From the NCBI GenBank assembly GCA_050084985.1, contig JBITNC010000001.1, positions 94,054,001 through 94,118,000 of the forward strand: a stretch of DNA of 64,000 nt, in the 5' to 3' direction. Position numbers and translations under genes: made by a program. Positions 20,954-33,640 of the stretch are shown here, one piece after another. The stretch comes from Nageia nagi (Eukaryota > Pinophyta). Within the stretch, counting starts at the first letter, position 1. Every line of letters starts with the position of its first letter. A model generated the notes under the pieces. The model worked only from the letters and a program-made list of their open reading frames with translations. It was not told the DNA's origin and did not search any database.

Positions 20954-23609
20954 CAAGATTATTATATTTTAATGTTGTATATTTTCATCATTTATCCTTT
21001 CTTTCTTATATGATAATAATTACAAACTATGGTACTTAAAAAAATACTTTCTCTATTTTATAATACCTTTGACCTTAATAATCCAACTACATTTCAAATG
21101 CTTACATTCCATTTTATGAATGCTCATGTAAATGCTCATAATTATCATAAATATAAATAAATAAATATTTAACTCTTCTTACAAGCTTAAAAATACTTTA
21201 TAGTAAAATATAAATAATAAATATTTACTCCATCTCACAAAAGTAATAATGATTTGTGGCTACCTAATAAATTGATGTATGCAACTATATATTTAAAATA
21301 CATTGCAAAGATTTTTTTTTATTTTATTTACTCCATAAATACTTTTTTCTAATATAAATAAATAAATATATGTATACTTGAAAGTCAACCATGCTTTAAA
21401 TTAATAAATAAATATTTTTTATTTAAATATTATTTATTTAAAAGTGATATATTATGTACAAAATCATAGCTGCACTTATTTTCTTAACAACAATATTTAT
21501 GATCTTTAAATATTGCTTGCTAAATGTATTCTCTCCTTTTCTCATACTATTGCACACATAATCAACATATCATTATGCTTCCTAAAATGCATGAAAGTCT
21601 CTATATGCAATTTTTCATGCAAAAATACAAATATTCTTAATAGCCCAACAATGCAAAATTATTTATCATATGCAAAATGGTTTGGTCCATAATCTAGTAA
21701 TTTTCTCATATTTTCTCTAATGTAGTCTAATATAAATTTAAATTAATCATTACTCAATTTTAAATATGATATACAAGTGTAAAGAAAAAGGAGAGAGTTT
21801 ATTAAGGTTGCATACAAGAGTTGAACCTATACTACCTATCATGTTTCAACAAGCTTTTAGGTCTTTCATATCATATTACACCCCTCTTGTAGGATTTTTT
21901 ATTATATCAGCACATATATGCATTAATACTCTCTTAGACGATGTTATTTTCCTATTTAAATGGTATCCACTCATAAAGCTAGCTCAATTTCTAATGAGTT
22001 AATTTAAGTTTATTATGATGCAAGGGAAATTTCCTCCCAAGTTTGTATTGAAAGTATTCCATAAGGTAAAGGTTCTATCCCAAAAAGTGCTTATTCCTTT
22101 ACATGAATTTCAGAATTCATGTCAATGGTTAGAAAGTCATACCTTTCTTGAGTCTTTTTTGGGTTGTATTCTGAATTATGTTCTCATTCATTCCTAGGTT
22201 CATCAAGTTTGAAGTTTATATGATGTCAAAGTTAAAAATATACTAAATTCAACCAAGTGCTATTTTCTATTTCATTTTTTAAACCCCTCCCAAGCTCAAA
22301 TAGTTTTTGAATAGAGGTCTTTGGATTGTTCATAATTCCATTCTTATTCTTCAAGCTTATACTTGAGAATTTGAAATCAATAACCAAGCTACACTAGAAG
22401 TTCTGGTACGGTTTGAATCATAGTTTACAAATACAATTTTTTGAAAATATGACCCAAGGCCACATTTTAAAATTTGACAAAATTTTGAAATAAAATGAGA
22501 AAAGTTTGTGGCACAAAAAAAAATAAATTCGAAAACAAAATGAAAAAAATATGGGGAAAAATGGACAATTCATCAAAAATGTGTAGCATATTAAAAATGA
22601 ATTATGTGTTGGTGCTATCCTTCAGTGAATTTGCACCATATTTCGTATTATTTTTATGTTTATATGCCAAATTTGTTGACTAGTCAACTTGGCAATTTTT
22701 TAACATTTTAAACTAAATTTGGCATATTTTTAACATATATACATATCATATTTTACAAGAAAAAAGGTATGCTTGGTATTTTTTTATAAAAAATTGATTA
22801 TAAGAAGAATTTATCAAATTTGATGCATATTTATAAACTATATGTTGAATTCCTTGGTTTACCTATGCACGTTTAGACTTTTATGCATACTCTTATTGTA
22901 CCCTTAGGCAAGTTTGTGTGTTTGAATCCTAAGAGGTTTTTTTCTATCTCATATCACAAAGAGAGTATGTGTTAAAGTGTATATTCTTACCAAGGATTTA
23001 CAATAATTCATTGATATTAACATTGATGAACAATCTATTTGGTAACAAATATTGTACATCAATATGCCAAACACTTATTACCATTACCAATTCTTGGCTT
23101 ATAAGATTAATGATTATCCATTAATATAATGAAAGTTAAAATAGAATTAAAATCCCTCTATCACTTCTAATGCTCCTTTTGATGGTGCTAAAGGAGGGAA
23201 AAAGGAGTGAACCATTATCTGCAATAGGAAAAATCACCCTTATAAACATTTAGAATTGGTTAGCTCATCTCAATAGACCATTTCAATAGCCTTTTTGGAC
23301 TTACACTCCTTTGTAACCATCCCATATCCACCTCCCCCTCACCTATCATCACCATGCAACTATCCACCACCACTTATTTATTTATTATTACCAAGCAATC
23401 TCCTATAGCCATCCAGCTCCTATTCCTTCCACTCGTCATTTGTAGTCCTTTCCATCTTCATTATGGTCAGGACCCTATTTTTCTTCAATGGTGGTATAAA
23501 CATGCTCTACATTTGGTACAAATTTATCTTCTTCCCTTGAAGGTGGTATTTATATAGTTATTAATTATACTCCTTCTAAGGAAGACTCAATTTTCAAAGC
23601 TCCTCTTTC
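20954..23609. other. No recognisable gene; AT-rich spacer
   Basis: Very AT-rich, with A/T homopolymers and AAATAAATAAATATTT-like stretches at 21150-21430. ORFs at 21766-22002, 22015-22197, 22495-22683 and 23354-23557 have no domain signature and biased composition. I cannot assign this ~2.6 kb to any family. Confidence 0.5.
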
Positions 23610-24830
23610 TTGAAGTCCTTCAAGAGATAATATGGATCCTCTTTTTGATAAACGATATCAACTGGAAGAAGTACATTGCCAAATAGCATACCTTGAGGAA
23701 AGTAATTTGAATTCCTCTAACTCATTTGGTTCCCTAAGAGCTTTAGGATATGCAGAGTATTTTATGGACATTATAAATCTTGAAAAGTCCTCATATTTTT
23801 TCTCTTGGAATGTAAGAGGATTGATAGATCCAGTCTTTAAATATATGATCCATAGTGATTTGGCTAATACCTCTCACTTGTATGTAATTTTGATTTTGTC
23901 TATTTGTAAGAGATTAAGATTGATGATTTCATTTTGTAATGCACTTGTAATTTTCTTTGGTCATGTAATGCTTCTCATGCTACTAATCATTCTCTCATCA
24001 CTACCATTAGGCCCAAGTGGTAGCCTCATGTCTTGACTTGGGAGTTGACACTTCAAATCAAGTAGTCTAAACTTTGCTTAAGATAGATAGAAAGATACTT
24101 GGTATTCTTAATATTTATGCTTCTAATGTTGTGCTCATTAATGTTAACTAGCTCTATATTTTCCACGTACCACTTGGGTATTCTACAAAGATTTTAATAT
24201 GGTTGAAAAAGTTAGTGATAAACTTAGACAAATTTATATGAAATGTTACATTGGGGAATAAGAAGGTTAGTTATTTATGAATAGTAAGCTTTGATTATTT
24301 GAACCTAACTCTTATTTTTCTCTAAGTAGCTTTACATAATAGTTTTGGTTTACCTAATCTAATTTTCAAAGTGATGTTACTAAAGTTATTAAATGACTAA
24401 ATAAAGTTATGATTCTAAGTATGATTCTTTTTATTTCTCATAACTTCATTTGAATTTATCATATATGACTACTATCGTTAATAAAACTTTTTCTAATCAT
24501 TCCCCTATCATGTTCTCTATTGAATGGCATAACTTTAGGACCCATTCCTTCTCTTCTAATTATATTTAAATATCCCCTTTATTTATATTGTTTCTATAAG
24601 AGTGCATATTTGTAGAATTTAGAACCTAATCCCAATACCTTCATGCCCTTAGGATGAATTAATTAGTGGAATTCTATAATTCTTTGCATAGCTAAGTTGT
24701 TGTGAACTTTGTGAGTTGAAGTTTCCAAGCATAGAATACAAACATATTTTTCTCTCAAAGAGGAGCTTTCTAAAGCATGTATTCATCTTAAGTTTTATCC
24801 TTTAAATATTATTATACAATCCTAGGTGGC
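23610..24830 (+). pseudogene. LINE retrotransposon endonuclease fragment
   Basis: Degenerate start of LINE ORF2. FFSWNVRGLIDPVFK (23797-23844) corresponds to the APE-type endonuclease opening (WNVRGLNxPxK). Further along, in changing frames, are LGILNIYASNVV (24090-24130), a DFNMVEKVSDK segment near 24195-24230 (the GDFN metal-binding block), and KTFSNHSPIMFSIEWHN near 24485-24535, the SDHxPI-type catalytic His block with Ser-Asn in place of Ser-Asp. Reverse transcriptase is absent downstream. Upstream 23632-23790 reads as ORF2 leader. Endonuclease nicking would start target-primed reverse transcription in a live element. Confidence 0.75.
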
Positions 24831-24879
24831 CTATATATGGTATCACTAAATCAAAAATGACCTTCAAAGATAATTATAA

Positions 24880-25370
24880 ACCCCCACCATAACACTTTAC
24901 TGATGATTATTTACCTGCCATGCATCTAAGCCAACATCGATAAAAGTTGAAACTCTACCAGTTCATAATCACCTACAGATGATCCCATAAATCATCACCT
25001 AATTACCAAATGTGATGATTAAAAAATATCCCCTTAAATTATAATGGAATTATTTTTTTAAACAACTCTTAGTAATTGATTTTAAAAAAAAATAGACAGT
25101 ATAGAATTATTCTTCTATGATATTTTCTATAGAAGAAATGATATTTTCTATGAAAAATATCTTACAAGGATGCTTCTGTACTATGCCATCCTTAATTACC
25201 AGAGGTTTACCTCCAAGCTCAATCATAGTGTTGGCTTTGGGTTCTTGAAGGATGACCTAGTTGAATTGACTAGTTACCATTTAGTATCATAACTTACTCA
25301 TCCTAGTCCAAGACAAGCAACACCCAAAGGAATGCCTAACCACATCTTTATAATTAACCATTCCATGGAT
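24880..25370. repeat. Unclassified repeat block A (copy 1)
   Basis: Noncoding block alignable with about 35870-36200: ATGATTATTTACCTGCC/GTGATTATTCACTTCCC, CCCCTTAAATTA, GCTTCTGTACTATGCCATCC, a CTCATCCTAGTCCAAGA/CTCATCATAGTCCAAGA core and GGAATGCCTAACCACA. The two copies are 11 kb apart, with gypsy B inserted between them. Confidence 0.7.
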
Positions 25371-25665
25371 ATCAAATGATCCATGTGCACCATATGATAT
25401 AAAATGATCTAAGTACACCAAAATATAATATGAAATGATTAAGTGCACCTTGTGATATGAAATGATCTATATACATTGATATATGATTTGAAATTATCTA
25501 AGTACACCATATGGTATGAAAAGATGCAACTATACCATATGGTATGAAATGATCTGAATACACCACATGATATGAAAATGATGTAACTGCATCATATCAT
25601 ATAAAATAATCCAAGTGCACCAAATGGTCTAAAATGATGTAATTATATCATATTTTTAACATTCA
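25371..25665. repeat. CATATG-type minisatellite, array 1
   Basis: Imperfect tandem units of about 28-30 bp built from CACCATATGATATGAAATGAT followed by CTAAGTG or GTAACTG. The same unit forms the longer array at 58088-58768. Confidence 0.85.
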
Positions 25666-26898
25666 TATTCCACATTTTGCATACATATCTATAACGATTT
25701 ATGAAAATTTTGACAATGTACTTGAAAGCTTCTTCAAGATAGCCTACATGGCCATGAAGGTTAATGATGCATATAATGACTCATCCTAGGAATAATACAA
25801 TAAGAGTCACTTATGCTATTAAAGTATTTACAACCCTCATCCACTATACTTGCATGGTTACATACAAGTAGAACACATATAAAGGTTATGTTAGAAGGTC
25901 AACAATTCATATATTGATTCATCCCATGGGTGGATGTAAGTAGTTGGTTCCATTAAAAGTGGAAACTTTCTTACTTAGAAAAATATGGGTAGGAATGGGA
26001 TCCCTTTATTAGAAGAACATATTTCATTTTACTTAGGGACCTAGAGCTCAAAATGTAAATAAAATCATATTTTTTAAATAATAGGATTTCATTTCATTTT
26101 AGGTCCCCAACCTAAATGAAATTTCATTCTGCATAACAAAATCTCATTCCACATAATGAAATTCCATTCCATTTTTAACTTTACAAAAATAATGAAATCT
26201 CATCATGTAACTAAATCCCATTTTGTGAATTTTCATTGGATTTTAGTTTGGGAAAGTTATGGGATGCCAACCCTTAGCCTTGGACTTGCAAGTATATGTT
26301 CATGGTAATGGCAACAAAAAATCCTAACTTTTGGTGCATGTTTGATGGAGTTTTTTGTAGATTTTTTTCACAAAATTAAAACAATCCATTACAAATGAGA
26401 GTGTAGATTTCAAATATGTAATTTTGTTACAATTGAATTATATTTTTTATTTATCATTTAATTTTTAATGAAGTAAGTTCATAAACTTGAAAAATTAGAT
26501 TCTCTTATTTTTCAATAGCTTTTTATTTTTTGCGAATTATGAAAATAATTATATGAGAATAATATATATATAATTCTTTATTAAATGAAAAACAAATTGA
26601 AAAAAATATGTATCGTACATAAGCATTTTTTAAAACAATAATTAAGGTCGATAAAAAATTAATAAAAAATATATTCATGAAAAATATCTTAAATAATATT
26701 TAGTTTGTTTGGTATCTTTTCTCAAAAGGATTTAAAAAAAAAAAACTTTAATTTAGTTCAAATTATGTGTGGCATACATGTTCATGGTATGGTCCTGAAA
26801 CAATATATTTTAAACATTAGCTTTTTATACATGCCTATAAAAAATTAAGTTCTATCATATAGGTATTGGAATAAATTATATATATAAAAACTACACTT
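25666..26898. other. Noncoding part of the repeat complex
   Basis: Contains one copy of the GATAGCCTACATGGCCATGAAGG / CACTATACTTGCATGG unit (25735-25925) seen in tandem at 33105-33640 and again at 36400-36850. After that come blocks with repeated AATTTCATTCTGCATAA / AATCTCATTCCACATAA text (26040-26240) and an AT-rich stretch. No ORF is credible. Confidence 0.6.
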
Positions 26899-27634
26899 TG
26901 AGCACTACATTTTGATCCATAATTATTGGATGCTTATAGCATACTCAAATATTCACTTGAAAATTTGAATAAAAAAAAAATATTCACCATTATGAGACCC
27001 ATAAACTTGCATATAAATTCAAAATTACATAATGTAAAGCTAGAAATTATCAATCTCAAACACACAAGAAGATCAACATAATGATTTACCTTGGTTCATC
27101 TAATGTGGGCTAATCTAGTATGGAATTGGAGCCTTCTCTTCTCATTATCTATGTACATTACAATATTACATGCATAGAGAAAGACCATCAAAATAATGGC
27201 AATACCATCTCCTACAACACTACTACAATCTCCTATAGCAAGAAGAATAACTTTAGAACTACAAAATTTTTAGAATGACTCTTGATCTTCCTTAAAATAT
27301 TTACAATTTGTAAACCCAAAAGAGTCTAAAACTCCATTGTAGAAATAAGAGAGAAAACATCTTTAAATAAGCTTGGAAATATCTTCAAGATGTCGATTGA
27401 TGATCATGAACTATTTAGCTTCCTAAAATACCAATGTCCCTTCAACTTTCCCTTCTGACTCATCAAGATACATGTTGTTAATGGTCTAGGACTAGTGTTG
27501 CACATCATTAGTGATGTGATTTTGTACACTAATTAATACCAAATTTCAATATTCGATCTATCTCCAAGCATAAATACCTTTGGAATGAGTATTTCTTCTA
27601 CAAAGAATTACCTGACACAATCCAATTCGAATCA
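26899..27634 (-). repeat. Gypsy-B 3' LTR
   Basis: Partner of 32250-32965: shared ATGCTTATAGCATACT, TATTCACCATTATGAGACCCAT, ACATAATGATTTACCTTGG, TGTGGGCTAATC, GGAATTGGAGCCTTCTC and the terminal AGAATTACC/AGAATAACC region. The left boundary is placed at the TG at 26899 by alignment and may be off by about 10 bases. Confidence 0.85.
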
Positions 27635-28160
27635 CAACTCCCTAATGAGAAGGTATTTGGTCCCATAAATGCATAAACAAGGATATAACTCCCCAACTCT
27701 AGATTTTTCCATCCACTTAGCTTTATTAAGCTTATTTCCCTTCAATCCAACCAACCATAGCTCTATATCACCTCTTCTTGTAGCATGGACCTTCTTTTGT
27801 AATATGGAATCCTCCTTAAGTTCATCCATAGTATTAAGAGCTAAGTCATCAAGAGATGGAAAAATTTGACTTGAACCTATTTCATCTTTAGTCAACATAG
27901 ATGGCTCATATAATTTCAAATGTTCCACATTCACAACTGAATAGATGTTCATATATACTAATAGATTCAATCTAAAAGCATTCTCACTTACTTGCTCCAC
28001 AATCTCAAATGGTCCATACCTTACAGGTTTCAACTTCTTGGCTAGTCTTTGCAACCTCTCCTTACCATGATGCAACTAAACATGGTCTCCCACATGAAAC
28101 TTATGGTCAATTCTATATTTTTCATGTCTCATCTTATACTTGGCTTCGCTTGCATTAAGT
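27632..28160 (-). pseudogene. pol: Gypsy-B integrase C-terminus (near-intact 147-codon frame)
   Basis: Long open stretch reading leftward from about 28075: KKLKPVRYGPFEIVEQVSENAFRLNLL, then MNIYSVVNVEHLKLYEPSML. This is the GPY/F module (YGPF present) followed by the SVVNVEHLKLYEP-type segment that ends gypsy integrases. The remaining ~75 residues (Asp/Glu/Lys-rich with ELWLVGLKGNKLNKAKWMEKS) look like the chromodomain-type tail (WLVxWKGxxxxxxxWxxE pattern) and suggest a chromovirus. A stop just upstream separates it from the core. Confidence 0.85.
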
Positions 28161-28760
28161 TGCTCTTGGAGTTTCAAATGAATTTGCCTAATCTTTTCAA
28201 CAAACATTTTAGCTTGCTTTTCCTCTTTCTCAAGTGAATCTTCTTCATCCTTTTATTTTCCAAATAAACAATCAAAAGGTGAAGGTGGTAAGTAACCAAA
28301 ATAAGTCTCAAAAGGGCTCTTATTAATGGAATAATGAATTTCCCTGTTGTATGAATGTTGGATATATTCAAGATGTTCATTCCAAGAATTAGGATTCTTT
28401 CCAAAATAAACCCCAAGAGTTGAACTATTTTCCTATTCACCACCTCATTTTGTCCATATTTTCCCACAAACATGTCCAAAATTTGCCCAAAAATTTACTA
28501 TCTCTATTTGAAATAATAGAAGTAGGCAATCTAAAATGAACCCAAACATGAGAAAATAATAAATTTGCAACATCTTGTCCTATTATAATCTTCTTCCAAG
28601 GAATCAAAACACAAACCTTGTTAAATCTATTCACAAAAACAAATAAATAGCCATTATCATTCTTGGTCATAGGCAATCCTCCTACAAAATATGTGGAAAT
28701 ACACACCCAAAGATGTGAAGGTACTGGAAGTGGCTGATACAAACCCATTTTCCTATTACT
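28161..28760 (-). pseudogene. pol: Gypsy-B integrase core
   Basis: Minus-strand frame from 28748: PLPVPSHLWVCISTYFVGGLPMTKNDNGYLFVFVNRFNKVCVLIPWKK, then HVWVHFRLPTSIISNRDSKFLGKFW. The first catalytic Asp is not obvious (IDFI-type block reads ISTYF). The second Asp is in SNRDSKF. The block from 28479 has KYGQNEVVNRKIVQLL, in which the catalytic Glu position follows a shifted frame. The enzyme is degraded but its identity is clear. Confidence 0.85.
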
Positions 28761-29600
28761 TGGCTTGTTGATACAATATAAAGAACACCTTCTTATTTAC
28801 TTGGCAACTTGATCTTGCATCTTTGGCCAATATACATACCTTTGCAAATTATACAATGTCTTTCCAACCCAAAATGTCTTGCAATATTTGAAGTATATAC
28901 TTCTCTAATTAGTCCAATCCTTTAACCTATAGGTACACATAATGCATTAAAATGATAAAGAAGTTCATTTTGCAAATGAAAATCATCTAAGACCTCATAC
29001 TTGGACCTAGATGAAGATAAATGCTTATACACCTCTTTGAATTCAGTATTTTGCACATATGCCTCTAAAAATGACTCATAGTGAAAAGAAAAATATTTTA
29101 GTACTGATAGGGAACTCATTGGCCCCTATTTGCATGTTGTTAGCAACCCAAACTTAGTACTACATGTAGTTAACAACATGGAATTAGCAGGTACAAGTGG
29201 TATAGAAATCATGTTAGCAACCTTATTATATGTTCCTTTCTTATACTAGATCACTAGATGAAATTATTGCAAAAAACCCATCCATATATAATGTTTAGTT
29301 TGTTGTAATTTTGATTGATTTTGTGAGTAGTTTTATGGTTGATTATCAGTATGAATGATTGTTTCTTTTCCTATTAAGTAATGTTTCCACTTTTTAATAG
29401 CTTGAACCAATGCATACATTTTCTTATCATAAGTAGGATAATTCAAAATAGCCCTACTACATTTTTTGAAATGATAGAAAATGGGTTTAAATCCTTGTAA
29501 CAAAATGACTCCCATGACATAGTCACTTACATTAGTATCCACTTCAAATGGCTTCTATAAATCAGTAAGTGCTAACACAGGTGCACTAATAATCTTTTGC
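28761..29600 (-). pseudogene. pol: Gypsy-B RNase H and integrase zinc-binding region
   Basis: MDTNVSDYVMGVILLQ (29542-29495) is the RNase H start with DxNxxDxxxG where family members have DASxxxxGAVL. It is followed by KPIFYHFKKCSRAILNYPTYDKKMYALVQAIKKWKHYLIGKETIIHTDNQP, ending in the catalytic TD. The linker to integrase (29119-28922; NTEFKEVYKHL, YEVLDDFHLQNELLY) and a degenerate H2C2 zone follow. Confidence 0.85.
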
Positions 29601-30430
29601 TTCAAGGTATCAAAATATTTTTATTATTGTTCCCCATTGGAATACTTGCCTCTTATCGATTATATCATGTAAAGGTAAAGCAATATGAGAAAAATCAATA
29701 ATAAACTTTTTCAAACACTAGAAAGCACTTAATAAACTCCTTACTTGGTAAATTATATAGCCTTGGCCAAGAATCTATTATAGCACTTACTTTATTAAGA
29801 TCTATATTAAGTTTTCCATGACCAATAACATGGCCTAAATACACCAAAGACTCTTTATCAAACTCATATTTTGAATGTTTAAAAAACAACCTCTCCCTAT
29901 GCAAAGCTTGAAATAATTATCTAATATGTATGACATGTTCTACCCAAGTAGAATATAAACAAGAATATCATCCAAGTATACAATAATAAAAGAATGAATA
30001 AATGGATGATGCATATCATTCATTACCCTCATAAATATGGTTAGTGCATTGCACAAACCAAATGGAAAAATAAGACACTCAAATAGTCCTTGTATTTTCT
30101 TGAAAGCATTCTTCCAAATTTCCACCTCCTTGATTTGAACTTAGTTATAACCGCTCCTCAATTCTAGTCTTGTGAAGAATCTTTCCCCTTACAACTGATC
30201 CAAAATATCATCTATCTAAGGTGAAGGATTGTGATTGTTGATGGTGATTTTATTAAGTGATTATAGTCAATACACATCCTCCAAGTTTGATCCTTCTTGG
30301 GAACCATAATAATAGGTGATCCACATGGAGATGTACTTGGTTTGATCACACCTTGATCAATCAACTCCTAAATATGCCTCTTAATATCCTCTTTCTCAAA
30401 AATTGATTATCAATACAAAGCTATTTTAGT
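29601..30430 (-). pseudogene. pol: Gypsy-B reverse transcriptase
   Basis: Frames on the minus strand: MEIWKNAFKKIQGLFECLIFPFGLCNALTIFMRVMNDMHHPFI and FIIVYLDDILVYI (30010-29945), which keeps the YLDD catalytic box, then MHRERLFFKHSKYEFDKESLVYLGHVIGHGKLNID (29904-29800). The N-terminal part (30430-30130) has VPKKDQTWRMCIDYNH-like text. Stops and frameshifts separate the blocks. Of all RTs in the window, this one preserves its active-site box best. Confidence 0.9.
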
Positions 30431-31300
30431 AAATGAAAATCAAGTAATAATTGAATATTATGTTGCATATCTTGCATAAGGGGTAATCCTTATGGCTCTA
30501 CAAATAATTCAATAAACTCTGGATCAAATTATGCATCTATTCTTCTCTATTGCACTTTGTTAACAACCTATAATCAGTATTGTACATCATTTACAGTGTG
30601 AGATTCACCTCACTAGAGACTCCTCTTTTCACCATGATTAGAATAAATTTTAGAAGCATTTACAAGGCATTTTACCTGAATAGTAGTGACCAAAGTATCT
30701 TTTCCATTATTTTATGTGCACTAGTTAGAAACATTTTCCATTTAACCAATTGTAATTTGTTCAATCTTCTATAATAAAATACCATCTATATCCCACATAC
30801 AAGGGTTACCAAGAATAACACCATAAATTTCAAAATAAAAAACATAAACCACAACTTCATCAATGTATTTTGCACAAATAGCAAATTTTAACTTACATTA
30901 TTTAGTGACTTGCAAACTAGCATTGTGATGCACCCAACCTAAATTAATTACCATTCTAAAATCAAATTTGCTTGAGAACCCGAATCAACAATATAATCTA
31001 CTTTGGTTTTCTTAATTTGAATTTTGAGGTGGAATAATTGAATCCATTATTCTTTAATGTCTTGAGCTTATTCAAACTTTTGAATGGTTGAAAATTTATT
31101 CTCTCATCAACATCTAAACTTCCCTCAATATGCTCACATTTAAGAACCATAGAATTAGTTTTTTTCTTATTCTTATGCTTATATGGATGTAATTCTAGAT
31201 GAAATTTTTAACACTTATCATCAACATGACCATCTTTATCACAATGACTACAAGCCTCTTATCACCTTATTTCTTTGAAATATTAGTGATCTTAGTTCCT
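30431..31300 (-). pseudogene. pol: Gypsy-B protease region
   Basis: Between gag and RT. A DSGSQANLILEW-like retropepsin active site is suggested on the minus strand at about 30985-30950 (complement of GCTTGAGAACCCGAATCAAC), and a zinc-knuckle-like CSHCDKDGHVDDKCxK segment at 31255-31205. Both are in broken frames. Confidence 0.6.
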
Positions 31301-32237
31301 TTCTTACATTTATCTTTATCTTGAGATTAACCTTTAACTTGTCCTCCCCTTAAGTTTGAAGCCTTCTTGGATTCATCATATTGTATCCTTGCTTTACCAT
31401 CCTCCTCTAAGTATTGTGCTTGCACACACACTTGATCAAGATTAGTAGGATTAAACAACATGATAGTATTTTGCAAATGACTATGTAAACCTCCAATGTA
31501 CTTCATTAAAGTTTGAGAGTATTTTAGTGAAACCCCAAGCAAAGTAGCTTATTTTTTAAATTTTGTAGTGTACTCTTGAATTATTTTCCTCCTTCTTTTC
31601 TAAAGAATTACCATTTCATCAACTATTTATTATGATATCCTAATGGATAAAATTGATCTCTTAAAAATTCCTTAAATTCATTCTAAGAAGATACTTTTGA
31701 TAAGTGTTCATGACTAAGAGTTTCTATATGGCTTTCCCACCAAACTAAAGCATGTACACCCATATTTAATTTAGCAAAAGAGATTTTATCAACATCATTT
31801 ACAACACTATGAATTTGGAATTAAACCTCTAATTATTCAACTTTTTTGCATCAACCTCTCCTCCAAAAGTAGGAATGTCCACTTTGGGCTCCACCTTTAA
31901 TGGAATTCAATTTGATGAACATGATGAATTAGGTCCTCCAACTTCATTTTGTTTCCTTTGATTGGTATTTACATTTCCTTTAGCAGCTAGAAACTCAACC
32001 AAATGAGTCAAATGATTCTCTATTATTGTAAATCTCCTTTTAAAATTAGCATTCAACATGGTATGAACAACATACTATTGCTCCTCCACATTATCTATTT
32101 TAGTCACTCTACACCTTCAACTAATTACATGATCCTTTGGAATCAATTTTGGTCTTTGAGATCTTCTGAACATTAAAGAGCATGCAACTGGAAGCTTGAA
32201 ATACCTAAAATTTTAGACCCCAATTTTGTGCACATAA
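31301..32237 (-). pseudogene. gag: Gypsy-B gag
   Basis: Gag remnant reading leftward from the primer binding site. Best piece at 31542-31327: LGVSLKYSQTLMKYIGGLHSHLQNTIMLFNPTNLDQVCVQAQYLEEDGKAR, then Lys-rich tail. This is the retrotransposon-gag C-terminal capsid pattern (YIGGLHSxLQxxI, xxxxDxVCVQAxYLE). Upstream fragments to 32200 are broken by stops and frameshifts. Confidence 0.8.
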
Positions 32238-32249
32238 GCTCTAATACCA
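32238..32249 (-). other. Gypsy-B primer binding site
   Basis: Minus strand TGGTATTAGAGC, one mismatch from the initiator tRNA-Met site, directly adjacent to the LTR at 32250. Confidence 0.85.
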
Positions 32250-32965
32250 TGTGATATTTGATCACAAATGCTTATAGCATACTTTGATCCTCACTTACAA
32301 ATTTGAACAAAAAAAAATATTCACCATTATGAGACCCATCAAATTGCATATAAATTCAAAATTGCATAATGTAAAGCTACACATTAACAATCTCAAATAC
32401 ACAACAAGATCAACATAATGATTTACCTTGGTTCACACAATGTGGGCTAATCCAACAAGGAATTGGAGCCTTCTCTTCTCATTGTTTATGGATATTACAA
32501 TATTACATGACATAGAGAAATACCATCAAAATAATGGCAATACATCTCCTACAATACTACTACAATCTCCTACATAAGAAGAATAACTTCAGAACTATAA
32601 AAATTTAGTAATGACTCTTGGTATTCCTTCAAATCTTTACAATCCCAAAACCTAAAAAATTCTTTAAATCTCCATTATAAAAATAATAGAGAACACACCT
32701 TTAAATAAGTGAGAAATATCTTAAAGATGTAAGTTGATGATCCTGAACCACTCAGATTCCCAACATGTCAATGTCCCTTCAACTTACCGTATTGACTCAT
32801 CAAAATGCATGCCATTAATGGCATTGGAATAGTATTGCACATTGCTGGTGGTGTGGTTTTGTACACCAATTAACTCTAGATTCCAATCTTTAGTCTATCT
32901 CCAAGCATAGATACCTCTAGAATGAGTACTGCTCTTGCAAAGAATAACCAACATGATCTAATTCA
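32250..32965 (-). repeat. Gypsy-B 5' LTR
   Basis: 716 bp, bounded by the primer binding site at 32249 and by the ATTCA end that pairs with the ATCA end of the other LTR at 27634. Together with 26899-27634 it defines a ~6.1-kb element inserted in the repeat complex. Confidence 0.85.
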
Positions 32966-33104
32966 GATAATATTTTTTCCCCAATAACCTTTTTCAAGAT
33001 CCCATGTCTAAGTGCTTCAAATTTTGAGATCAATTATGATCAAACCTAAAAATAAAGGAAATAAAATCCACTTTTTGGTCATAAAGTGGACCCATCTTCT
33101 TGCA

Positions 33105-33640
33105 TTGACCCCCATGAATAATGCAATAAAGGTTAATCATCTTATTAAAGTATTTATAATCCTTTGCATCCACTAGAATTACATGGTTTCATGCAAGTAT
33201 AATGCATACAAAGGTTATGTTAAAAGGTTAATAATGCATATAATGATTCACACTAGGAATAATGCGATAAGATTCACTCATACTATTAAAGTATTTACAA
33301 CCCTTATCCACTATACTTGCATGGTTGCATGCAAGTAGAACACATATAAAGGTTATGTTAGAAGGTCAACAATGCATATAATAATTTATCCTAGGAACAA
33401 TTACATAAGATTCATTTATTCTATTAAAGTATTTAACATCATTATCCACTAGACTTACATGGTTGCATGTAAGTATAAAATATACAAAGGTTATACTAGG
33501 AGGTCAATAATGCATATAATGATTCATTCCAAAAATAATGCAATACAAGTCACTCATTTTTGTTAAATTATTTATAACCTCCATCCACTATATTTGCATG
33601 GTTGCATGCAAGTAGAAAACATATAAAGGTTATGCTATTA
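33105..33640. repeat. ~137-bp tandem repeat (about 4 units)
   Basis: Units share GCATATAATGATTCA, CTAGGAATAATGC, CTATTAAAGTATTTA, CCACTATACTTGCATGGTTGCATGCAAGTA and CATATAAAGGTTATG, with unit starts near 33238, 33375 and 33512. A single diverged unit lies left of gypsy B at 25760-25925. Confidence 0.8.

Noticed and set aside
21766-23557. Several 60-80-codon ORFs as genes
   Set aside because: No domain signature, AT-driven composition, no splice or promoter context; chance ORFs are expected at this length.
25371-25665. CRISPR-like array of palindromic repeats
   Set aside because: Units are contiguous without unique spacers and the window is plant nuclear DNA; it is a minisatellite.
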